This document shows positions 47,526 through 60,990 of a DNA stretch of 64,000 nucleotides, in pieces (position 1 is the stretch's first letter; each line of letters begins with the position of its first letter). Position numbers and translations under genes: made by a program. This stretch comes from Mactra quadrangularis (taxonomy: Eukaryota > Mollusca > Bivalvia > Venerida > Mactridae): assembly GCA_025267735.1 (NCBI GenBank), contig CM046304.1, positions 9,672,001 to 9,736,000 on the forward strand, given 5' to 3'. Below the pieces are notes generated by a model. It was not told the DNA's origin. It made no database searches and was given only the letters and a program-made list of their open reading frames with translations.

Positions 47526-49345
47526 CCACCATCTTGCACAGTGTAACACTATTTGCTAAATCATGAGCTAGACACTGGGTTCAAATAGCAGTATATACAC
47601 TTATAATGAGAATTGGCATCTATGCCACGTAATTTCTCTCAATCCTTGTAAATAAAACCAAATTCTACTACACACTTTTGATGGAAATGTGCTTTTTTTA
47701 TTTCTCCATTTTTATCAATGGCCAGAGTCACTTACAAGTAAATAAAGAACATTCATGATTCAGTTGTGATATCTGATGTCTTGATCGGACTTGAAGTGAT
47801 CCTATTGCAATTTCTCTTATTTACTATCAAAATGTGTTACAATGTCAACAGAATTTCTATCAATTGCTTTGGATAAATATACTCTTGAAAGATAATAGAA
47901 CATGCACACAATACTTACAATGTAATTAGTTTTTTTTCTTTTTTATAACCTCCTTTAAATATATATTGATTATTATTGAAGTGGCAAACATATTGGGAAA
48001 GTGGTCGCTATTCTAAGATTATCACAACATATGTTGTTCAATTAATTAAATATTACCAGAAAAGTGTCTCCAAATTGCCATCTTAGGCACAATTTGATTC
48101 CAGAGTCAACTGACAATCTAACAAATATCAACGATTTGATATACGCACGACCAAGAGATGAAAAAAATAAACATAATGCTGTATACCCATTAGTTAGCAT
48201 TCATGTTTTTCAATGGGAATTGAAATTAATTTTCAAACTCTAATCATTCATTTTGACCACCATCTTAAATTCTTGAAGTTATCCAAGAATACCAATATGG
48301 CATCAATCGGTTACATAAACAAAAAAAAATTAACTACGAAATAAAATGCATTGAAATCATTTTGTATACCCCAGTCTATGACTTAGCTCATTGTGATTGA
48401 TATATACCCGACAGCTAGATATTTACGCCATTATAACCGCCATCTTGGATTTTGGAAATTGCCCAATGATGCCAGTGTGGCATCAACCACTTTTATGTAC
48501 TAAACTAAAGAGTAATTCCAACTAAAATGCATTAAAACTTTTTTGAAATGCCCCTATGTACGATCCCGCTCATTGTAGTTGATATACCCGACAAGTGTAG
48601 TTTTTATCCGCTATGGATGGATTTATTATACATTAATCAGCTTTCATCCGCCATTTTGTCCGCCATCTTGAATTTTTGGAGATGCCGAAGAGTGCCGAAG
48701 TTGCATCATCCAGTTGCGTAAACTACGATGTCTTAGCTTCAAGAAAATGCAAAAACATTTTACATCCTTCCATGCACGGTTCAATTGATTTGTGTAGTTT
48801 ATATGCCGGACTAATATATACCCGACAGTTAGTTATTTACGCCATTCTAGCCGCCATCTTGGGTTTTGGAAATTGCCCCATGATGTCAGTGTGGCATCTA
48901 CCAGTTTTGTAAACTAAACTCAAGAGTTTTTATTTCAAAAATGCATTAAAACTTTTTTGAAATGCCTCTATGTACGATTCTTCTCATTCGGGTTGATATT
49001 CCCGACAAATGTAGCTTTTATCTGCCATTTTGTCCGTCATCTTGGATTGGATAATAAACGAGGGGTACCAAAATTGCATGAAATAAAATTGCAGATAATG
49101 TTAGACTAATTTCAGCTATTTAAATGATCAGACTGTGGTAAAGATGGATTTGTTATACAATAATCAGCTTTCCTCTGCCATTTTGTCCGCCATCTTGAAT
49201 TTTGGGAGTTGCCCAAGAGTGCTGAAGTGGCATCATTCAGTTTCGTAAACTACAATGTCTTAGCTTCAAGAAAATGCAAAACATTTTCTACATCATTCCA
49301 TGCACGGTTCAGTCGATTTTTGTAGTTTATATACCGGACTAGTAC
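47526..49345 (+). repeat. Degenerate higher-order repeat built on GCCGCCATCTTG
   Basis: Units with (C)CGCCATCTTG-GATTTTGGAAATTGCCC-...-GTGGCATCA occur at about 48262, 48436, 48652, 48853, 49029 and 49188, with worn forms near 47530 and 48073. Longer duplications overlay this: 48370-48600 with 48790-49020 (spacing 417), and 48605-48820 with 49143-49350 (spacing about 539). A perfect hairpin, TGATGCCA GTG TGGCATCA, lies at about 48466. The frame at 48676 reads through this family and is not a gene. Confidence 0.8.
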
Positions 49346-49880
49346 TTAATATTATTGTTATAGATGTCTCAAAATAACACCCTGTGATTAGATGTGTATT
49401 ATTGCAAAACATGTTATGTGGAAAAGGATCTGATGAGAAAATATTGAAATCATATATGAAATTCGATTTTTGAGCTCACTTTTTCCAACCCGATGATCGG
49501 CTTAATCTAGTGTAAGATTAGTTAGATTACCAATTTAATACTGTCTTGTTTCAAAACAAATTGTATTTTATATTCTCAAAACAAAATAAAAACTGAAAAC
49601 CAGATAGGATTAATCTTTTCATTTAACACATAAATTGTGAACTAAAGATCCTTAAGTATTAAATAAACAAATCCAATGAGACAGTGAAGACATTTGAAAT
49701 ACGTCTATAAATTATGAACCGTTATTATTTAACCTACTGATTCGAAATAACTAACTTCGTACGCAATCCAATTATTCCCATCATAAATTTATATAAAAGC
49801 TTTGGTTATAGAACGTTTTTAGTTGTCTTATTTACATCGTATTGAGTTATAACTTCATTGTACAAGAATTACTGATTAGT
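49346..49880. other. AT-rich spacer, nothing recognised
   Basis: No gene or repeat was recognised. Confidence 0.45.
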
Positions 49881-50096
49881 TTATTTGCACTGGTTGAGGA
49901 ACAACAAATGATTTCTTACTTGCAAGACTAAATTATTTTCTGACATGATTGCCAAGTCTGTCTTGATTTCATTCGCTTTCATTCTCTTCTCTTTCGAGAG
50001 CCTTTTGCAGCATGTCAGTTTTGACTGATTAATAATGTTACGAAAGTGAAACAAGGAGGTCACGTTCTTATTAGGGGCATGCGTTTTGCTTTTCAA
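49881..50096 (-). pseudogene. Unknown decayed coding fragment, related to 55042-55281
   Basis: The minus-strand frame contains LFHFRNI, SKLTCCKR and EIKTDLAIMSENNL. A fragment at 55042-55204 has LFVFRDIKSSL, CCKKMNL and EINTELAIMSAKKL, split over two frames. The DNA also aligns (for example TCTGACATGATTGCCAAGTC versus GCTGACATAATTGCCAACTC). Similarity at the protein level suggests that both come from one coding element, now degraded. I do not recognise the family. Confidence 0.45.
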
Positions 50097-50712
50097 TAGA
50101 GCGTTTTGTCAATTTTAGCATTAGAATTAAACATAACAAATATAAGTAAACTTATTATACAAACATGTGAAGTACAAATATATGAAATTCCAGTGTGATC
50201 TAATATCAATTTAAACTGACATGCATCATTACTGGTAAAAATAATTCTGTAATTCAGAGAAAAATGTCAAGACATAAGTAATGTGATTAATTTTTAACTT
50301 ACTTTTATCGTTATCTAAATTGTGTCAACATGTTTGGAAATCTTGACATTCTTACAGCTGCCTTTATAAGTGATACCAAAACTGATCTTGCAAATTATTA
50401 ATGTTAGCAATTGTATTCATCATTAAAATTCCCATTCTGTACGAGACAAGAATCAGTTACATGTTACCTCGGAGAACTATAGTATTCGATGACGACGATA
50501 ATACATAATTTTGATTTTTCATTCACCTTTATACGTTCTTTAAGCATCTTGTTTATTATGTCATGTTTGCCTCAGATTATTACAGTATCATATTTGTATA
50601 ATTATTTAGGTCATTGTGACAAACATTATTAACTAGATATTATTAATGATGAAAAAACATACTTGAGAAAAAACATTTTAATTTAAGATATGACTGTTAA
50701 CAAGTGATAGCC

Positions 50713-50805
50713 TATAGTCCGTTTTACTTAAATGAGAAAGTTTGAATAATTCCACGGTGACTTCAAGCGTGAAGCATCAATACTCATTTAAATAAGGTAA
50801 AACAC
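50713..50805. mobile_element. MITE related to the one at 13547-13704
   Basis: TATAGTCCGTTTTACTTAAA ... CTCATTTAAATAAGGTAAAA form inverted arms, and the interior AATAATTCCACGGTGACTTC matches AATAATTTCACGGTGACTTC of the 13.5-kb element. No ORF. Confidence 0.6.
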
Positions 50806-53800
50806 ATTTGACATATTATATGTGAAAAGACTAAAATAAAAGAACAATGCGTCAGCCTAAAACTTGACACATGAGACCACTTGAAATGTTTCTTCTTTCG
50901 ATATATCAGACATTTCCACGTATGAGCTTGTGTGGCTTTTGTCGCGACATATGATAATCAAACTGTGTATCTCCTAATGATATCGGCGTGTTCAAATAAC
51001 ATGTTTACAATTTACCATTGAATCTTGTCAATGTTTTCAACCTATTGAAAGAACTCGTCTTAATGAAACATGCACAGAATTCATTTCGAGATTTTGAGAA
51101 AGTGTGCGGCTTTCAAATCCAATAAACTCGAAGAAAACAAAATCAACAAATAAATATATTACTACGATGAATGTAATATGTATTTTTCTACATTTAGTTA
51201 CTACATGTACAGTGTTTTTAATAATATTGTTAACAACAATCATTGCAGTTGCTAAATCTAACAATAAAAGCTAAAGTTGATTCTCTTCACATTTTTCTCT
51301 TACTGAATTAAAGGAATCAATAGCTTTTAATATTTAGGTGTTCTAGTTTTCTGTTGAAAGTCTAGAAATAATATAACATATATAGAAAACTTTACACTGA
51401 TTCGTTGTTTGAAAAGTCAATTATATTAACCATTTAATACATATTTCTATGAACTTTTAAATAGCTGTCTAATCTAAACCAAGTGTTTCACAAAACATAT
51501 AATAGAGTTCTACTAAAGACGATGTAACTGCTGAAAATCTCTGGTGTAAATATTTCCACTCCATGATTTAATCAGATATTCACAACACGTGACGTAGAGA
51601 GGTATCGAGGGAATTTATACAAACAGAACAATAATCCATTTATTAGACACTTGTCAATGTTTGATTAAGATTGCAGTGGATAGTTTATGTGAGAATTTTA
51701 TTTGAATCAATAAACTTAACAATATTATAGGAATGAACATTCTAGCAGTATATTTATTTAGTTATGTTTCATCATCATGTCACAGTGTAAGCATATACAT
51801 GGCTATGAATCTGTGTATACATCTGTTTTAGAAAATTTGTAAGAGAAGTTAAATTTTGTCTAGTATATTCCTTTATTGAAACTGTTAGATTATTTAATAT
51901 TACACCTTATTAATAAAGCAATGTATATTAAAAGGAGGTTAGGAAAACATTTGGGAAAAGCCACAACTAAAAACACACTCTTGCCACAAAAACAAAAGGC
52001 AAAGAGGAAATTGTTTTTAAAATTATACAGTACATGTTGTAAAAATGAGGCACAAACAATTAACGTAAAAAAGAACATATGGAGTTATCGCCTTGAAACG
52101 AAAATTGCCACTTGAAGTTTAAACCTGGTTCTAGGGTGCATTAACCTTACACTTGCCCCAACAGGCTTAAAAACAAATAATAACAAAATTGTCTTGGCCT
52201 TGGAGAAAACACTTCACACCACAATGCTCTCGACGATGTTGTGTGCAAAAACTCACAAACTCATGAAAACAATAGACTAATAAGATTGCCAAGGTAAGCG
52301 GTAAGTACTCAATGACCTTACAGAGACCAGATCACCTAAAGTAAATTCAACAAGAACAACACAACAGGAATTCAAAACACGGCAATGCTTTGCTATGTCA
52401 TCAATGATAATATACTTTTTCTCAGGTAAGACAACGTATAGTTCGGACAAAAAAACTTTAAGTGTTTGAGTTAGCATTAAAATAAACCAATCCATTCCAA
52501 AGGTAAAACAGTATTGGAAATGGAGTTTATTTTAACAAATAAATCATAGCGCCTTAATTAACAAGACGCTTTGTGTGTAAATGTAAGTTTACCATTACAC
52601 CAAGGAGGCACTTATAAGAAATGTTATAGTTCGAACAAAAAAAAACCCACACTGTTAATTATAACAATACAATGAACTAACCCACGACGAGGGATGCCCA
52701 TGATGACTTTAAAATAATCATTTTTCTTGTGTCTTAGTTGTTGTTGCAATGGAAAGCGTTCTACCATAGAAAGCATGATTTACCAAGTGGTGGTGGTTTA
52801 TCAACCATGCTAATTTTGTTAAATGAATGACACAAATTTTATATTCAATAGTGCCTATCCCTGTAATGAACTGTCTCATTTTTAATGTTTACCAAAACAC
52901 GTTTTTTTTGTACGCACTAAATAATCATAGATTATAACGTGTTATTGCTATCTTGACAATCCCCTGGCAAAGATTACTTCAAATAAACCAGACTTTGTTT
53001 TTATACGATCTGTACACAAACTTTCTACCTGTCCTAAATTAATAAAATATCTTCTTATAAGTTTTCATTTTGTATTAATATTTTATGCCATGTATTAAAC
53101 GTAGACACGAATATTTGCACGTTGGGTTTTTATCTAAATTATATTTAAGTAATTATTTTCTGCGCTGAAACCTACTATAAAATATATGAATCTGTTATGA
53201 CTTTATAGTTGAGAAACTTAATCCTATATTGAGCAAGAAAACTTGACAGTAAACAATGGTGTAGGTGTATGTTACAATATTTATATTTGTCACCATTCCT
53301 GACACTTTTACGCCGAGTTTGTATCTTTTCCAGTGGTGCTTTACAATTCTTTTATAAAATATGACGTTTTGATATATACGCCATACTTAAGATTTTCTAT
53401 GATATAGTTTGAAAACAAAACTAAGTACATGTAAATATTGGATCAACAACCACCACAAAATTATACGTCTAGTATTATGTGTAGTCAACAAAGTAAACAA
53501 GAAAGCACGAAGGATCTACGAGTAAATCGCTCATCTGAATGAAAGTAAATGAGATAAGCTTTTGAGAATTGAGTGACCATTTTCTTTAAACGAGAATTGA
53601 GTGACCATTTTCTTTAAACGACTGTCCTTGGTTATATGGATATGATATTTTTCTCTTAGAATGGTACATTGCCGTTTTTGGTGTGGGTGTTCATTTCAAA
53701 GGGTTAAATGAGGAGAGGACAGTCGCTGGATTTTTATCAAAAATGTCTGAAGTGTACATTTAAAATTAATACCGAAGAAACAACACTTTCGGCTATAATT

Positions 53801-55010
53801 TTTCATTATAGCTAAGGTAAACAATTCAGTTGAATAAATACTTTTAAAAGAGAATTGGAAAACTGATCATACAGCATTTGTGTGTTTTTAGCGTGTTTAC
53901 AATGCAAATTTGCCTACAGCACACGACGATAGACTCTGGACAATTCATTCAACAGAAAGTCGTGTTCAGATGACTTATAAAGTGATGATGAGACTCGTGT
54001 AGTAAGTGATGAAAGCCAAGTTGTATCTTAATCTTGCATGAGACAGGTTAGATTATAAAATTAAATATTGTTACAGATGTTTTGGTGAGAAGCATTAGTG
54101 TACATAATTGTACTTGTACTAAAGGCTTAGAGGGATTATAAAGCAATGCGAGTATCTTAGGTAGTTCAAAAACATTATAGCTTCATTAATCAATTTTTCT
54201 CGTCATTTCTCTTCTGAGTGGCAATCTTGTGTTTATAATTATATAATTGCAATCATCGAAAACCACTAAAAGCCTATTTAAACATTATTGAGAAAACAAA
54301 TGAAGAGGAGAATCCCACCAGACAATCCAATAAGTGATGTTATGAATGTATGGTTTAATTTGTATTCATGTGCTGAATGATCGGAAACATTTAAAAAAGT
54401 TATTTTACAAATATATTCTTCCATAATTAGGTTTCTGTTCATATATTATTGTATCTATAATTTTAATATTCTATTGATATATTATAAACGTTTTTATCTT
54501 TTTTACAAAAAAAACCCCAAACATATCCACACAATTCTATCTATTGGATTAATTCAATTATAGGCCAGTTGCATCCCAATCACGGTATCTGAGTATAGAA
54601 TAATACGGGTATCATCTTTTAAACAGTAAATATCACTTTGTCAACAGACATTTATCCATTTGAAACGTGTGGTAAGCTTTATGTCCAATTTTGACACTAA
54701 ATTGAACTTGACATTTTATGCAAGTTATTTAGACGTTTTAAAATGCATTTTAGATGCTCAGCTCTCTCAATTTATTTTGTCATAACATTAAAATCAAGTC
54801 ACATTATAGCTTGTTCTGTGTCAAGATGGAGGAATACATGACATAATATTGTGTTTATTATCGTGTTATTTATGTGGTTTGATTTACAAAATACAAAATT
54901 ACATATTCATTTATTCAATTAACTACTCCTTTTAAAATGAAAAATTCATAATCACAGTTACATATCGTATTAGTGTAGTATTGATAATACATCTTATCTT
55001 ATTTGCATTG
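50806..55010. other. AT-rich stretch, only minor repeats
   Basis: Includes a 28-bp tandem duplication at about 53565-53620 (GAGAATTGAGTGACCATTTT). The overlapping frames at 51876 and 51890 and the frame at 52277 have no domain or splice support. No gene recognised. Confidence 0.45.
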
Positions 55011-55012
55011 TA

Positions 55013-55281
55013 TTACATAAATACATAAAACATGCCAATATCTAGCATGGCTGTAATTTCTTTGCTGACATAATTGCCAACTCTGTATTGATCTCTTTCA
55101 TCAAGTTCATTTTTTTGCAGCAGACTAGATTTGATATCACGAAAAACAAAGAGATCAGAGACTTCAGAGACATGTTTTTGTGTCTCATCAGGATTTTCTG
55201 GCAAATGGTTATTTGTACTCGATTGACAATTTGTGTTTGATTACGTTGACTAAAGTGAGTGATATTGCCGAGTGCAAACAC
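55013..55281 (-). pseudogene. Unknown decayed coding fragment, frameshifted relative of 49881-50096
   Basis: Two overlapping minus-strand frames each keep half of the similarity: SDLFVFRDIKSSL in one, CCKKMNLMKEINTELAIMSA in the other. A frameshift between them rejoins the order seen at 49881-50096. Function unknown. Confidence 0.45.
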
Positions 55282-55941
55282 ATCGAAAACACGTGACCAA
55301 ATAATTCAGGAAGTGAAGGAGAATAAATTGCTGTTCTTAAACAACATGAATCTTATACGCAACAAAATCCTACATATGAGTTATATATACCTGGAAACAG
55401 CAATTATACGTATCTAATTAATCACGAAATTGGTCTTGTAGAAGCCATAACAATGTTTGATATTTGTATTTATGTTACTTTGATGATTTCATTATGCTAC
55501 ATTAACTGTAAATGTCAACTAATCAGAGGAAACGAGCAGTTAAATGTTATATTCTTTATAAGAACATAATCCCGGCACATTTCCATTTAGTTAGAGATGT
55601 CGACATATATCAAGCTATTAGAGTTAAATCTAATTTAGTAAATCACTTGTCAATAATATGACTTAAACAAAATGGTAATAATGTAAGACAATAACTGTAC
55701 TACAGTGTAAGTCAAACCTAAAGTTAGTTTAGTATCATTTTTATGTGTATGTTAACCCTTTACTGGTTGCGACATGTGTGAAAAGTAGCCATTTTTTTCA
55801 CCATTACGCGCTATGGCTATTTCAAGATGCTCTCATTTCATTACTAATTAACAAAAGATATGCAACTTGGCTAAGTTATTTCCTTGAACCTTACTATCAC
55901 TTGCTTCATTTTTTATACTTTATATTTCAGTTTTATAAAAT

Positions 55942-56292
55942 TCAAGGCTTTTTTCTAAAGTCAACATTTGATATTTCATAGAAGAAATTTCCTGTCTGAA
56001 TTCTTTCATTGTATTCTGTTTTAAAAGATTCTAGGCAACTTTTCACGAATTTTTCTGTCACGATTCTTTGTAAACTCTGGTCAATATATTCATTTGAAGC
56101 TAGTTTGTTCATTTTGCAGTCTAAATAACACATCAATTTAGTCGAATCCTGTTTGCTTATATCACTTTTGGAGTTGTCTGGTCCAAATAATGAGTCAAGA
56201 GCAGTTTGTGAATCTTGGGAATGAGTGTTGTCCTCGTTCCAAGACTCTGATGACTTAGTACTCTTGGACTAGGCTTTCCCGCGTTCTGACAT
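55942..56292 (-). pseudogene. Small unknown ORF with one in-frame stop
   Basis: A 117-codon frame runs from ATG at 56292 to TGA at 55942, interrupted only by TAG at codon 8. Residues 9-55 are Ser/Asp/Lys-rich and acidic (SKSTKSSESWNEDN, DNSKSDISKQDS). The second half looks like a folded, helical segment with charged residues (SNEYIDQSLQRIVTEKFVKS, SFKTEYNERIQTGNFF). A restart at Met in the later frame would leave 64 codons. The acidic, Ser-rich N-terminus followed by a helical part is reminiscent of gag-like or ORF1 proteins of retroelements, but that is a guess. No homologue recognised. Confidence 0.4.
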
Positions 56293-58260
56293 TTTATTTT
56301 TAATGTTTGCATTTCAGCCAAATTTTACTATTTTTTCCACTTACGTGATGTTTTTCAGTATCCTAGCCTAATCCAACATAATTTCAAAATGGTAGTAAAT
56401 AATACATTTCGTTTGAACTATACTGAAAAATTTACTGAGCGCTAAGAATGGTCAGACCGGTTTGCCTAAAGCTTGGACACACCCTTTTAAAAAGAAATTC
56501 CTTATGAATCCATTTTTGAATATTTTTCCATCCAAAGAAAATCACTGATATGTAGTCCTTTGTTAATATAACAATTAGAACATAATTTTAATGTCGCCGA
56601 TGTAGAATTATATTTTATTAAAAGAATTTTGTGAGACATGAAAAAACCACGTCTTGTCTCATCAAAACGACCTTGATCTTTTTCTAATGCAAAAGTTGTT
56701 ACTGCAAATAGGGAACAGTAAATGGAACAATAAGTAATTACATGTGAAAAAGACTTTCGTGCAAATTGAAACTTAACAGATCCGAGAACGCAAGCAAAGT
56801 AGATTGTTCATGACCAATGATATTGTTTCTTCCTTTATGGAGTAAGTCAATGGCCAATAGCACTTGTTCACACCTTCATACAGGAAAGGGCCAGGCAAAT
56901 ATACTGACAATTTTAATTTGTTGAAACGTGAGTATTAGGTATGGCAGCAAGTAATAACATGTTTTATGAGGTGTATGGAATTCTACCTTATTGTTTCAAA
57001 TATTGGACTTTACAGCGCTACCAACTACGCTACCTACCCGGGTTACGTTACATATAACAAAGTAAGTACGTGAAACAATACATTTATGACGATGAAGTAG
57101 GAGTTTAAGGAACGTTTTTCAATCATTCAATATATCGTTTTTATTTAGATGAAAATAAATTGTAATATTGAATGAATTAACATTACATACAACATCATTA
57201 CCGGTAGGGTCATTTAAAGACATTCAATATCTTGTATATAAGATCAAGTCTTGGAATGTATTAAACAATAAATTACAAGAAAAATTAAACTACATGTATT
57301 TTATAAGAATAGTTTATGTCATTTTCTGAATCAGATACAAAATCACTATTGTTAATAAAGTGGCAAGTGAACTTGCTAGATATCCTCTTAAACATAAAGA
57401 TCAACATGAGTTGCTTCATTGTGATTTCCGGTTATTTGCTATATCATTGTGAATTTATTCTGTGTTTTACTCGCCCAGTTATGACGACAAATGTTGCCTA
57501 GTTGTTTGAGCATTAATTAAGTTTGTGAATATCTATGAGATTTCATTTCTTGCAGATATCAATACTAAATACAACGAACATAGTATGACAGAGAGTTATT
57601 CTACCACCTTTTACAAGAGCCATGCAATTATTTATATTTCTATATAAACCAAGGTATTTTTACAAAAATTGTTGTGAATAGATTCAACTTGATAGCAGTA
57701 CTTGAACCCCCCCCCCTCGATTTTGCTTCTGTAACAAACATCACGGTTTTACGTAAAGTATGCATTTGTCACAAGTACATTTGTAAACTAAAAATTATGA
57801 AGTCATTATTATTTCTTGTTTTCATAGTTAAGTGGACAGTGAATCCTATTTGTCTGTATATGTGGAACTTTCCTAACATTGCTAAAATTCCCTAACAGAA
57901 GATACATAATCATCATTATAGATCGTTAGAACGCTCTATTACTTATACAAACATCCATTTAGGACTACTATGTAATTTTCTAGAAGTCATTTCTAATCTC
58001 TTTGAACTACAATAAGCAGAACAAAAAACTGTAATATGAAATTCTCTCATTTCCTAATGGTGTCATTTAGAGATTAGTTCTGTCTACACACAATCATTGG
58101 TTCGCAAATGAACGGTTGATATTTTACAATGTTTCGTTCTGTAGAAACTCCACTTGAGTATTTCCATTTTTTAATCTAGACATGTCTTTTTTGTTTAAAT
58201 TGCAAATGATCATTATAGCAGAAACTGAATTACAATTCGAATTACACACACAGACAACCA
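56293..58260. other. AT-rich stretch with a possible SINE piece
   Basis: A minus-strand GGGTAGGTAGCGTAGTTGGTAGCGCT-like sequence (57010-57042) resembles box A of a tRNA-derived SINE. A run of ten C's lies at about 57707. No gene recognised. Confidence 0.45.
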
Positions 58261-58261
58261 G

Positions 58262-60990
58262 CTTCTATCAATTTGTTGTAATCCAGACTCCCTATAGGAA
58301 ACATAATGCCAGTCTAGATTTAGATGTAATATTGTTTCACACACACGACAATAAATGTTTATTACTGATTTATGTGGCTATAAATCAATCTTTACTGGGT
58401 GATTTCACGGTGTGATTTTATAGATTCCAAGACAAAATACAAGAAAGCAAACATTTCCAGACAGGTTTGCGCTCAGTTATGATTAAATGACGGTATAAAA
58501 TATTTACTGGTTTGTAAATGTTACAATGTATGGTTGTATTCAAAACAATAATATATTACTTAATACTACATGATGACTACTAAATATTGAAACAACAGGG
58601 AAATGGTAAAAAGCTATTGTCATTTTATCCTATTCCTGATATCTGTGTGCATGTCATAGCAAATGGCCGTATGCTGTGATAAAATATATTCCGTGTATGT
58701 GGTATTTTGCAACGTGTACATTATGTCAAATAGACTATCATTATCATTAATAAGAAATTTTGTTCATTAAGCAGTTTCGACGTAAAAATAAATGATCTAA
58801 CAGGGGAAGTATTTATACCAACTGAGGAACCAAGGATTACAGCTACATTAGGTGAAAGTAGGGTTTAGATGGCGGAATAATTCTAAATCAGATAACTTTA
58901 TATTACGTTCTACATGTGTCATAACTGGCGGATATCACCCATTTATACTCCTGCTTACTTAATTGGCAATTATGATTTTTTATTTTTAACTTAATAACAA
59001 ATTTTGATGTAGCGTAAACAGATCACCACAGTAACTTTAATCTATGTCAAACACTTTATGGTTTCTCACCAGACAACTATTTATCGGATTAATCAGACAT
59101 TAAAGAATGTCTTTTTTTCCTGTATTACTATTAAGATGATAAGAGTTTTAACAGTTTACTCATTTCCTCTAAGAACAGGTATATGTTATATGAAGTCTAA
59201 CAAGATGGCTGTCTTAAATAACCCAATAAATCAATGACGTTGTAGGATTTGTTTTCAAGATAATTTGAGGTAATATATCAACGAAGAAAATACAGTTTGT
59301 GAAATATTTCAAATAGTCTAACAATTTTTGAGAATATATTTTGTATAAATACAAATTATCTAAATGATTTCCTAGACATCGATATTTTCTCTATTAAGCG
59401 GAAGGAAGGCATACGATGTTTATTTAAAAAGGTTTCCTATGAGAGATTATTCATGTGGAGATTTATAGTTTATATTTTGATTCACAAAGGACCATTTATA
59501 ATATTATATTTTTGTAAACTCAGAATAATAAAACTTATCTAATATGATTCAATGTCTTATGTTTAGTGCAGACAATTTAAAAGGTCATGTAGCTCCAACC
59601 TCCATAAAGCAAATGCAAATTTAAATGTAGATTTTGCTCCGACAGATTTTTAGTTAAGGGTCATCTCATCATAAACGCTTCAATTAAAATGTGTAAACAC
59701 CCAGCTTGCGCAGTTGGTAGCTAGCAAATCTACTGATCGAGGGGTCGTGGGCGGGTCGGACATACTTTCGTAAAGTTTGGACATGAAAATAATTTCTACG
59801 GTCTTTTTCAATACTACCATTGAGGGCAGTTGTCAGACCATGACGAAAGTATGTGCTTAGTTACCGTTAGCAGATTAATTCAAAAAACAAAATCAGAATA
59901 AATGAGCATGTAAGGATGCTGTCTTTCCTTTGATAAACAATGACTTGTTTAGGTTCTGAAATATATGACGTTTAATTCCCTCAGAACCTTCAAAGACAAT
60001 GGCGTCAAAACTAATGATTGTTGTTGTTGTGTTTAAGTTATAGAAACCCGTTAGATCAATACCAAACATAAATCTTTTTAAGCTTAACATCACTATATAA
60101 AGGGATGTATTAATTTTGGGTTCTCAAACAAATTTGACAATAATGAAGATTCCCTGCGGTGAACCCCAATTTGTAATGCTGTGACGCATTGATCCTCATT
60201 CTATACGTAAACGATAAAATATGTCTTGTCTTAGACGCTTAACTCAATTCGCACAATGGGCAATGCACAGGAAGAAGTGCGGCGTATACATGAACAAAAA
60301 ATCGTTGAATGATTTTTTTCGTTTTTTTTAAAAATATAATCATAATTAAATTGTAAAAATGCTAGGTAATAACTACAGGAACACCCATCCATAGATACAA
60401 GGTGCTTTTAACCCTCAATAGCTATATATCCGTAGCCGTATCCTAATTTCGTTTTCAAAGGTATGTGTAATGATTGACAGATGTAAACACGTTCTCATGG
60501 AGGTTAAATGACCAGTATATTAGTTTTTTAACGTACATACTTATTTGTATAGCAATATTATATTGCGAGGTCACAAAAATGTTTAATTTATTCATGTAAA
60601 AATTGCCACGTGGCTTCAGGTATTTATACATGTTTATGCATGATACTTAGCGTAGTATCGTACAGTTAGTTTGTGAGCATTATGGTTAACTCAATGGATG
60701 GGAAATTACACAAATAATTAGGATTATTGGTCAAATAGTTCTACGTTGTATTTTTCTCATAGCTCTGATATGGTAATGAATTGAAGTAAATAGTATAAGT
60801 ATTCATTATAAGTTAAATGCAATAAATATTAATACAAGTTGTAGATTTCTACGCCATGTGTGACACTATTGAATGTATATTGGTGGTTCTGTTACATTTT
60901 AGTAACTTATTTATTTGATCATTCAATTGCATTTCCCTGTACTCCTCTATGGTTTGTATACCTGTGCAATCACAGGAGTGTGTATTTTAA
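58262..60990. repeat. Dispersed composite segment, copy 3 (split by unrelated DNA)
   Basis: 58262-58440 matches 4262-4440 (AATCCAGACTCCCTATAGGA). 60110-60990 matches 5235-5950 (for example TATCGTAC, TTTTTCTCATAGCTCTGATA, GTGTGACACTATTGAATGTA). The 1.67 kb between them, including the SINE at 59695-59880, has no counterpart in copy 1 and is probably inserted. Confidence 0.75.
59695..59880 (+). mobile_element. tRNA-derived SINE lacking box B
   Basis: CAGCTTGCGCAGTTGGTAGC, ACTGATCGAGGGGTCGTGGG and GCGGGTCGGACATACTTTCG match the head of the 14.2-kb SINE, but the TTCGATACCCAG part carrying box B is deleted. The body continues to GTATGTGCTTAGTTACCGTTA. It lies in the piece inserted into composite segment copy 3. 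Confidence 0.75.

Noticed and set aside
48676..48912. 78-codon ORF in the GCCATCTTG repeats
   Set aside because: It is a chance frame through degenerate repeat units; the paralogous unit at 49188 does not keep the frame.
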